DNA from: an uncultured Eubacteriales bacterium
Lineage (GTDB): Bacteria; Bacillota; Clostridia; Oscillospirales; Oscillospiraceae
Assembly: GCA_900554705.1 (NCBI GenBank)
Contig: USIH01000057.1
Location: 1-12,108, forward strand
Length of the DNA: 12,108 nt
Direction of reading: 5' to 3'
A program made the translations under genes and the position numbers. The notes beneath the pieces were generated by a model that was not told the origin of the DNA, did not search any database, and was given only the letters and a program-made list of their open reading frames with translations. This document shows, piece after piece, positions 7,835 to 12,108 of this stretch; positions within the stretch are counted from its first letter, which is position 1, and every line of letters begins with the position of its first letter.

Positions 7835-7960
7835 ACAATGGGGTTGCGGAGCGGTGCGAAAAAGTCAAGGCACAGCGGCCTTGCGCCGCAAAGGCAGCAC
7901 CCAAGCAGAAGCCACCGGAGACGTTCTGTTCGAGGTGCAGGGACTGGATGCCCTCACTGA

Positions 7961-8164
7961 TGCTTTCAGAAGGCTGGCTTTGATAAAAAGCGGCTGTTCT
8001 ACACGCAGGGCGATTACGGACTGTTTCAGTGCAGCGAGCCGTGCTGTCAGGAAACCTTTGAGAACGAAGCTGCGATCCGTGAGATGGTCAAGCGGCAGGA
8101 AAATATGAAAATTCCGAAGGAGCTTCTTCCGACCTGCCCCCACTGCGGCAAGCCGATGACATAG
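7961..8164 (+). pseudogene. Sirtuin (Sir2)-family deacetylase fragment, internal piece
   Basis: In this frame 67 codons read CFQKAGFDKKRLFYTQGDYG, then LFQCSEPC, and end TCPHCGKPMT before TAG (8162-8164). I recognise this as the part of clostridial Sir2-like NAD-dependent deacetylases spanning the end of the catalytic core and the four-cysteine zinc module (QCSxPC...CPxCGKPM). Family members continue MTMNLR..., and here the equivalent of the second ATG is the stop. The next bases (NVTENFI frame) look like faint continuation to about 8190. The Rossmann NAD site and catalytic region are missing: the frame has a stop (TGA, 7958-7960) directly upstream and no start. The fragment cannot make an active sirtuin. 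Its C-terminal counterpart lies beyond the regulator gene, at 9639-9806. The family call rests on remembered motifs and was not searched. Confidence 0.7.
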
Positions 8165-8205
8165 AACGTAACGGAAAATTTTATCTGTTCGGCCTCTGCT
8201 CCTCA

Positions 8206-8265
8206 CTATTCTAACCAAATCAGTTGACAATGATGATTAGAATGGTTAGAATACGGTTAGAATAG
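8206..8265. promoter_or_regulatory. Operator-like array of GGTTAGAAT repeats around the regulator promoter
   Basis: Three direct copies, GATTAGAAT (8235-8243), GGTTAGAAT (8244-8252) and GGTTAGAAT (8255-8263), are joined by one inverted copy, ATTCTAACC (8208-8216). The outer pair extends to a perfect 11-bp inverted repeat, CTATTCTAACC (8206-8216) and GGTTAGAATAG (8255-8265). The -35 lies inside it and the -10 is part of the middle direct copy. The layout suggests that a protein binding these sites would block the promoter. The downstream gene product, with a C-terminal winged-helix-like region, is the obvious candidate for autoregulation. Confidence 0.65.
8224..8252 (+). promoter_or_regulatory. 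Promoter of the AlbA_2 regulator gene
   Basis: TTGACA (8224-8229), a 17-bp spacer and TAGAAT (8247-8252). Transcription would start near 8259, giving a leader of about 25 nt to the ATG at 8284. The -10 is embedded in one of the 9-bp repeats. Confidence 0.75.
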
Positions 8266-8283
8266 AGTTGAGGGGTGCGCAGA

Positions 8284-9615
8284 ATGAGATTTCAGGAAAC
8301 GGAAACAGTTGAGTTAAAGTCCATTGTGATGGATGACATCAAAAAGGAGATCATTGCTTTTGCAAACTGTGACGGCGGCACGGTCTATGTGGGTGTTGCG
8401 GACGATGGCACAGTGCTGGGCGTTGAGAATGCGGATGCATGCGCCTTGCAGATCTCCAATATGGTGCGCGATGCCGTAAAGCCGGATGTCACCATGTTCA
8501 TTCACTACGAAACACTGGACTATGAGGGAAAAGCGGTTGTGGCTGTCAACATCCAGCGCGGCACGAACCGTCCTTATTATCTGGCAAAGAAAGGGCTCCG
8601 ACCCGAGGGTGTCTATGTGCGGCAGGGCTATTCTTCCGTTCCGGCAACGGATGCGGCCATTCGGCAGATGATCAAGGAAACCGATGGGGACAGCTTTGAA
8701 AATATGCGGTCTATGAATCAGGCGTTGACCTTTGAGGCAACCAAAAAAGAATTTGAAAAACGAAATGTTGCTTTTGGTCAGCCGCAAATGCAGACGCTGA
8801 GGATCATTTCCGCAGACGGCGTATATACAAATCTGGGATTGCTTTTGTCTGAGCAATGCCCCCATACCATCAAGGCGGCCGTATTTGAAGGAACCGATCA
8901 GAATGTGTTTAAGGATCGCCGGGAGTTTTCCGGCTCCCTAATGCAGCAGCTCAATGAGGTCTACGACTATATTGATTTCCACAATCAGACCCATGCGACA
9001 TTTCAGAAGCTCCTGCGGATTGATACGCGGGACTATCCGGAGGTTGCCGTCCGCGAGGCGCTGCTGAACTCGCTGGTGCACCGGGATTATTCCTTCCGAG
9101 CCAGCACCTTGATCAGCATATACGGTGACCGGATTGAATTTGTGTCCATTGGCGGACTGCTTCCCGGTTTGGAGTTAGACGATTTGATGATGGGTGTTTC
9201 TATTTGCAGAAATCCGCACCTTGCCAATGTCTTTTACCGTTTGCAGCTCATTGAGGCATACGGCACGGGTATGAAGAAAATCATGGGGGCTTATGCAGAT
9301 GCCCCGGTGCAGCCGAAGATCACGACAACCAATAACGCTTTCAAAATTATTCTCCCCAATGTGAATGTTGTGCCAAAGGTAGCAGAAACGCCTAATGAAA
9401 TCGAGAAAGCAGCAGTTCCTGCTTCAGAGCCAAACGAGGAAAAAGTTCTGCAATTTTTGAAGGAGCACGCAATGATCACCCGAAAAGAAACGCAGGCATT
9501 GCTGGAAGTCAGCCAGTCTACGGCTGGCCGTATTCTGAAGGCAATGGTGGATAACGGCCAAATCAAGCAGCTTGGTGGAAGCCGTGCTACGCGGTATGAG
9601 TTGCTAAAGAAGTGA
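8284..9615 (+). CDS. AlbA_2/Schlafen-type putative transcriptional regulator with GHKL-like ATP-binding domain
   Basis: I chose ATG at 8284 (443 aa) because GAGGGG lies 8 nt upstream; a GTG at 8275 would overlap that site. Residues 4-125 form an AlbA_2 (Schlafen-like, DNA/nucleotide-binding) domain with ETETVELKSI, FANCDGGTVYVGVADDG and PEGVYVRQG. Residues about 250-355 match the C-terminal ATP-binding region of this family: VREALLNSLVHRDYS (256-270), DRIEFVSIGGLLPG (282-295), RNPHLANVF (309-317) and EAYGTGMKKI (324-333). Residues about 384-440 look like a winged helix (EEKVLQFLKEHAMITRKE...). These proteins (COG2865-like) are usually annotated as predicted regulators; biochemical roles are known for few, and some relatives sit in defence loci. 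The gene has its own repeat-flanked promoter, more A/T-rich codons than its neighbours, and lies between two sirtuin remnants. Acquisition by transfer and autoregulation are inferences. Confidence 0.85.
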   Translation: MRFQETETVELKSIVMDDIKKEIIAFANCDGGTVYVGVADDGTVLGVENADACALQISNMVRDAVKPDVTMFIHYETLDYEGKAVVAVNIQRGTNRPYYLAKKGLRPEGVYVRQGYSSVPATDAAIRQMIKETDGDSFENMRSMNQALTFEATKKEFEKRNVAFGQPQMQTLRIISADGVYTNLGLLLSEQCPHTIKAAVFEGTDQNVFKDRREFSGSLMQQLNEVYDYIDFHNQTHATFQKLLRIDTRDYPEVAVREALLNSLVHRDYSFRASTLISIYGDRIEFVSIGGLLPGLELDDLMMGVSICRNPHLANVFYRLQLIEAYGTGMKKIMGAYADAPVQPKITTTNNAFKIILPNVNVVPKVAETPNEIEKAAVPASEPNEEKVLQFLKEHAMITRKETQALLEVSQSTAGRILKAMVDNGQIKQLGGSRATRYELLKK

Positions 9616-9638
9616 ATTCAAATAATAGTAGGGTGCGC

Positions 9639-9806
9639 AATCAACATACGGTCATCATCCAATACCCGTTCTGGCAGATGACGGCGAGGAACCCCAAAGC
9701 CACCTATGTCTGTATCAATCATGGTCAGGCGGTCTGCCCGCAGGAGATCGAGCGGCAGGCCATTTGCATTGATGCCGATGTTGGAAACATACTGAGTCCA
9801 CCGTGA
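9639..9806 (+). pseudogene. Sirtuin (Sir2)-family fragment, C-terminal end
   Basis: This frame reads TVIIQYPFWQMTARNPKATY, then VCINHGQAVCPQEIERQA and ICIDADVGNIL, and ends at TGA (9804-9806) inside the right terminator stem. The pattern matches the extreme C-terminus of clostridial Sir2-like proteins (IIKYPFWxMT...NPKATYACxNxGEA..PxEI...ICIDxDIGxVL). It belongs to the same family as the fragment at 7961-8164 and is in the same orientation, downstream of it. By family length about 45 codons between the two pieces are missing, and the AlbA_2 gene occupies that place. A GTG-initiated 64-codon frame from 9612 contains it and overlaps the regulator's stop, but I see no Shine-Dalgarno sequence, so it is probably not a real gene. 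Confidence 0.7.
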
Positions 9807-9830
9807 TCCCACGGTGGACTTTTCTATGCC
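9795..9830 (+). repeat. Right copy of 36-bp direct repeat
   Basis: This is the second copy of the sequence at 7707-7742, with one mismatch (C at 9824). It forms the right boundary of the putative island and encodes a terminator hairpin. Confidence 0.9.
9796..9824 (+). terminator. Intrinsic terminator at the island's right end
   Basis: AGTCCACCGTG and CACGGTGGACT form an 11-bp stem with the same ATCC loop as the tRNA terminator, followed by TTTTCT. The T-tract is broken by C at 9824, so it is probably somewhat weaker than the left copy. It would stop transcripts of the regulator gene before the EFR1 operon. Confidence 0.75.
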
Positions 9831-9843
9831 GGTGTGGTATACT
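9815..9843 (+). promoter_or_regulatory. Probable extended -10 promoter of the EFR1 operon
   Basis: TATACT (9838-9843) is preceded by TGG (9835-9837), an extended -10 motif, and by TGGACT (9815-9820) at 17-bp spacing as a weak -35. The -35 lies in the 3' arm of the terminator hairpin. The predicted start near 9850 gives a leader of about 33 nt. A TTGACA at 9848-9853 has no acceptable -10 downstream. Confidence 0.5.
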
Positions 9844-9882
9844 GCACTTGACAGGAACGGAATTTACGGAGGTAATGCGATT

Positions 9883-10632
9883 GTGATTTTGTGCTTTTCC
9901 GGAACGGGCAACAGCCGTTATATCGCAAGGCGGATCGCGGATGCGCTGCGGGATGAGGTCGTGGACCTAAACGCGAAGATCAAAGCCGCAGACGGCGCAC
10001 CGATGCAGGCGGAAGACAGGGTCATTGTTGTGACGCCGACTTATGCGTGGCGTATCCCACGGGTTGTATCGGCGTGGCTTTCCAAAACGGAATTGCGTTC
10101 TGCACAGCGTGTTTGGTTTGTGATGGACTGCGGCAGCGAGATCGGCAATGCGGCAAAATACAACCGTCGGCTCGCGGCGCAAAAGCACCTGCGCTATATG
10201 GGAACGACGCAAATCGTCATGCCGGAAAACTATATCGCGATGTTCGGCGTGCCGGAGGCGGAGGAAGCAAGAAAGATCGTGAAGAAGGCAGAGCCTGCGC
10301 TCGTGAATGCGATCGCCTGTATGAAGGCGGAGCGGCCGTTTCCCGCACCGCGAAACAACCTCTATGACCGTTTCATGAGCGGTTCGGTGAATCCGATCTT
10401 TTACCGATTCTTTGTGAAAGCGGCCGCGTTTCGGGCGGGCGACGCCTGCATTGGCTGCGGTCAGTGTGTCCGCAGCTGCCCGATGAACAACATTACGCTC
10501 AGGGATGGAAAACCGAACTGGGGAAAGCAATGTACCCATTGCATGGCTTGCATTTGCTATTGCCCTGCGGAGGCGATTGAGTACGGCAAAAAGAGCGCCG
10601 GAAAGCCCCGTTACCATTTTGAGGCTTTATGA
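9883..10632 (+). CDS. EFR1-family ferredoxin-flavodoxin fusion protein
   Basis: I chose GTG at 9883 (249 aa, MILCFSGTGNSRYIA) because GGAGGT lies 9 nt upstream and the flavodoxin fold begins there; the ATG at 9875 is out of frame. The N-terminal flavodoxin-like domain carries the FMN phosphate loop FSGTGNS (5-11) and TPTYAWRIPR (51-60). The C-terminal domain is a 2[4Fe-4S] ferredoxin with CIGCGQCVRSCP (C189, C192, C195, C199) and CTHCMACICYCP (C217, C220, C223, C227). All eight ligands are present. Such proteins are common in anaerobic Firmicutes and probably shuttle electrons in the cytosol, but the partner is unknown. It leads a four-gene cluster with a 20-bp gap to the methyltransferase. 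Confidence 0.9.
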   Translation: MILCFSGTGNSRYIARRIADALRDEVVDLNAKIKAADGAPMQAEDRVIVVTPTYAWRIPRVVSAWLSKTELRSAQRVWFVMDCGSEIGNAAKYNRRLAAQKHLRYMGTTQIVMPENYIAMFGVPEAEEARKIVKKAEPALVNAIACMKAERPFPAPRNNLYDRFMSGSVNPIFYRFFVKAAAFRAGDACIGCGQCVRSCPMNNITLRDGKPNWGKQCTHCMACICYCPAEAIEYGKKSAGKPRYHFEAL

Positions 10633-10652
10633 TCAGACAAAAAGGAGAAACC

Positions 10653-11246
10653 ATGCAAGAAGGATACTACCGTCTGGCGGCGGTCTTGGTGCTGCTGCTG
10701 TTCTACGCGGTTTATTTCGGCAAGATGCTGGCGCAGCGGCGCAAGGGGATCCGCACCGACCAGATCGGGCGGCGCAAGGAAAAGCGGCTGCACCGCGTCG
10801 AGACGCTGATGAAGCTTGCAACCTACTGCGTCGTTCCGGTGCAGCTTCTGTCCGTCGGCCTTGGCTGGAGCTGGCTGCCCGCCGGTGCGCGGCTGGGCGG
10901 CTTTGTCGTCGGACTGCTGGGCGACGCGATCTTCCTTGCCGCCGTGCTGTGCATGAAGGATAGCTGGCGCGCGGGGATCCCCGAAACGGACAAGACCGCG
11001 ATCGTGACCGGCGGGATCTACGCCGTCAGCCGCAATCCGGCCTTTCTCGGCTTTGACCTGATGTACCTCGGCATCCTGCTTCTGTACTGCAACCCGCTCA
11101 CGGCGGTCTTCTCCGCGTTTGCGGCGGTCATGCTGCACTTGCAGATGTTGCAGGAGGAGCGCTATCTGGACGCGACGTTTCAGGACGCATACCGTGATTA
11201 TAAGAAGAAAGTGTTCCGCTATTTCGGGCGGGCGCGGAAGGAGTGA
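10653..11246 (+). CDS. Isoprenylcysteine carboxyl methyltransferase (ICMT/PEMT)-family membrane protein
   Basis: I chose ATG at 10653 (197 aa) because AAAGGAG lies 5 nt before it; an in-frame ATG at 10629 overlaps the upstream stop and has no such site. Hydrophobic segments at about 7-24, 55-72, 80-101 and 128-162 indicate an integral membrane protein. The S-adenosylmethionine-binding family signature is present: GGIYAVSRNPAFLGF (120-134), then EERYL (168-172) and YRDYKKKVFRYF (180-191). The family methylates lipid or prenylated substrates at the membrane. In bacteria the substrate is generally unknown, and bacteria lack prenylated CaaX proteins of their own, so 'isoprenylcysteine' should not be taken literally. 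It is 6 bp upstream of pcp. Confidence 0.87.
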   Translation: MQEGYYRLAAVLVLLLFYAVYFGKMLAQRRKGIRTDQIGRRKEKRLHRVETLMKLATYCVVPVQLLSVGLGWSWLPAGARLGGFVVGLLGDAIFLAAVLCMKDSWRAGIPETDKTAIVTGGIYAVSRNPAFLGFDLMYLGILLLYCNPLTAVFSAFAAVMLHLQMLQEERYLDATFQDAYRDYKKKVFRYFGRARKE

Positions 11247-11252
11247 ACGGGA

Positions 11253-11825
11253 ATGACAAAAATTCTGCTGACGGCCTTCGAGCCGTTCGGCGGCGAGACG
11301 AAAAACGTCTCGCAGGAGGCGGTCGCGCGTGTGCCGGAGACGGTGGCGGGCGCGCGCATCGTCAAGTGCCTGCTGCCGGTCGTTTTCGGCACGGCTGGGG
11401 AGACGCTGCGCGCGGCGATCGAGCGGGAAGCGCCGGACGCCGTTCTGTGCGTGGGGCAGGCCGCCGGACGCACGCACGTCACGCCGGAGCGGGTCGCGAT
11501 CAACCTGCGCGACGCGCGCATTGCCGACAATGCCGGTGCGATGCCCGTCGACGAGCCGATCGTGCCGGACGGACCGGCCGCCTACTTTTCCAACCTCCCC
11601 GTGCGGGCGATGGTCGAGCGGATGGGGCAGATCCCGTCGGCGCTGTCCTACAGCGCGGGCACCTTCGTGTGCAACGACGTGATGTACACCCTCCTGCACC
11701 TGATCGACCGCCGCTACCGGCAGATGCGGGGCGGCTTTGTCCACATACCGGCGCAGATGCCGCCGGAGACGGCGGCGCGGGCGCTGGAGCAGTGCCTTGC
11801 GGCCGTTGCCGCGTTATATGCATAA
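11253..11825 (+). CDS. pcp: Pyroglutamyl-peptidase I (family C15)
   Basis: This cytosolic cysteine peptidase removes N-terminal pyroglutamate (5-oxoproline) from peptides. The 190-aa product is a little short for the family (about 200-215). It begins MTKILLTAFEPFGG, the diagnostic N-terminus. The catalytic triad is complete: E79 in GRTHVTPERVAINL, C140 in YSAGTFVCN and H164 in GGFVHIPAQ. The Cys-His spacing of 24 equals that of well-studied homologues. GGAG overlaps the methyltransferase stop 9 nt before the ATG, which fits an operon. The next gene follows after 16 bp. Confidence 0.94.
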   Translation: MTKILLTAFEPFGGETKNVSQEAVARVPETVAGARIVKCLLPVVFGTAGETLRAAIEREAPDAVLCVGQAAGRTHVTPERVAINLRDARIADNAGAMPVDEPIVPDGPAAYFSNLPVRAMVERMGQIPSALSYSAGTFVCNDVMYTLLHLIDRRYRQMRGGFVHIPAQMPPETAARALEQCLAAVAALYA

Positions 11826-11841
11826 AGAAGGAGAGAACGCC

Positions 11842-12108
11842 ATGCAGGAATACATTGCCATTCTGCGCGAGGAGCTGATCCCCGCGACGGGCTGCACCGA
11901 GCCGATCGCGATCGCCTACTGCGCCGCGTTGGTGCGCAGACTGCTGCCGGACGAGCCGCAGCGGGTCGAGGCGGTGCTCAGCGGCAACATGATAAAGAAC
12001 GTCAAGAGCGTGGTCGTGCCCAACACCGGCGGGCGCAAGGGCATCGCCGTGGCCGTCGCTGCGGGGATGACGGCGGGCGACGCGACGCGGCAGTTACAGG
12101 TCATCGCC
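11842..12108 (+). CDS. L-cysteine desulfidase / UPF0597 family protein (3' end outside window)
   Basis: The first 89 codons are visible. AAGGAGAG lies 6 nt before the ATG. The sequence starts MQEYIAILREELIPATGCTEP and continues with LSGNMIKNVKSVVVPNTGG (46-64), the N-terminal signature of the family that includes archaeal L-cysteine desulfidase (CdsB) and bacterial YhaM/UPF0597 proteins, relatives of the iron-sulfur L-serine dehydratase alpha chain. C18 in GCTEP is a likely [4Fe-4S] ligand. The family releases sulfide, ammonia and pyruvate from L-cysteine, or handles related amino acids. Close neighbour pcp suggests that the pair degrades small peptides or amino acids. The exact substrate is not settled by this fragment. 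Confidence 0.85.
   Translation, partial: MQEYIAILREELIPATGCTEPIAIAYCAALVRRLLPDEPQRVEAVLSGNMIKNVKSVVVPNTGGRKGIAVAVAAGMTAGDATRQLQVIA

Larger units (their letters stand above)
7743..9794. mobile_element. Putative small genomic island between direct repeats
   Basis: This 2052-bp segment is bounded by the 36-bp direct repeat, adjoins a tRNA gene and has clearly more A/T-rich codons than the flanking genes. It contains a stretch with no recognisable gene (7743-7960), a sirtuin fragment, an intact AlbA_2-type regulator with its own promoter, and the C-terminal end of the same sirtuin family. The promoter of the next gene (-10 at 9838) lies just outside the right repeat and has no counterpart after the left repeat. 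This fits insertion into an ancestral tRNA-terminator-EFR1 arrangement. No integrase, transposase or terminal inverted repeat is visible, so the mobility mechanism is unknown and the element may be a remnant or have been moved in trans. Confidence 0.55.

Noticed and set aside
7865..8230. 121-codon minus-strand frame across the sirtuin fragment
   Set aside because: It has no ribosome binding site or recognisable motif, while the plus strand in the same region carries the sirtuin zinc-module motif.
8206..8265. The TTAGAAT repeats as a CRISPR array or replication iterons
   Set aside because: The units are only 9 bp, have no regular spacers, and no cas or replication gene is nearby. Their overlap with a promoter fits an operator better.
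9612..9806. Possible small gene starting at GTG 9612, overlapping the regulator's stop
   Set aside because: There is no Shine-Dalgarno sequence, the first codons look random and the rest is a sirtuin C-terminus. It is better explained as a pseudogene fragment.
10611..11744. 377-codon open frame antisense to the methyltransferase and pcp
   Set aside because: It spans two well-supported genes on the opposite strand and shows only shadow composition.

Overview
The window is GC-rich DNA from a bacterium, most likely a Gram-positive anaerobe of the class Clostridia (Oscillospiraceae/Ruminococcaceae-like). That guess rests on the strong AGGAG-type ribosome binding sites, consensus sigma-A promoters, an EFR1-type ferredoxin-flavodoxin protein, a zinc-ribbon SPFH protein and the style of the aspartate-family enzymes. 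The lineage is inferred from gene families, not from a marker gene.

Region 1 (1-7526) is an aspartate-family amino-acid locus in two divergent units. Leftward run thrC (threonine synthase), dapF (diaminopimelate epimerase) and then, from its own promoter, an SPFH protein cut by the window start. Rightward run hom (homoserine dehydrogenase), lysC (aspartokinase) and asd (aspartate-semialdehyde dehydrogenase). Together they supply aspartate-4-phosphate, aspartate semialdehyde, homoserine and threonine, plus the last epimerisation before lysine and peptidoglycan meso-DAP. thrB, dapA and dapB are not here. The 127-bp thrC-hom gap holds two divergent promoters whose -10 boxes overlap by 2 bp, and a perfect consensus promoter inside the 3' end of hom can drive lysC-asd separately.

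Region 2 (7527-9882) is the unusual part. A 13-bp hairpin follows asd, then a consensus promoter, a tRNA-Val(GAC) gene with encoded CCA, and its terminator. A 36-bp stretch covering that terminator recurs with one mismatch at 9795-9830. The 2.05 kb between the copies is visibly less GC-rich and looks inserted. It holds one intact gene, an AlbA_2/Schlafen-type ATP-binding putative regulator (8284-9615), lying between two pieces of one broken sirtuin (Sir2)-family gene: an internal zinc-module piece (7961-8164) and the C-terminal piece (9639-9806). The regulator's promoter is surrounded by four copies of a GGTTAGAAT-like 9-mer, the outer two forming a perfect 11-bp inverted repeat. I read this as a small nested island next to a tRNA gene. 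No integrase or transposase is visible.

Region 3 (9883-12108) is a tight rightward cluster: EFR1-family ferredoxin-flavodoxin protein, ICMT/PEMT-type membrane methyltransferase, pyroglutamyl-peptidase I, and the start of an L-cysteine desulfidase (UPF0597) family gene cut by the window end. Gaps of 6-20 bp suggest co-transcription, perhaps from an extended -10 promoter whose -35 lies in the second terminator hairpin.
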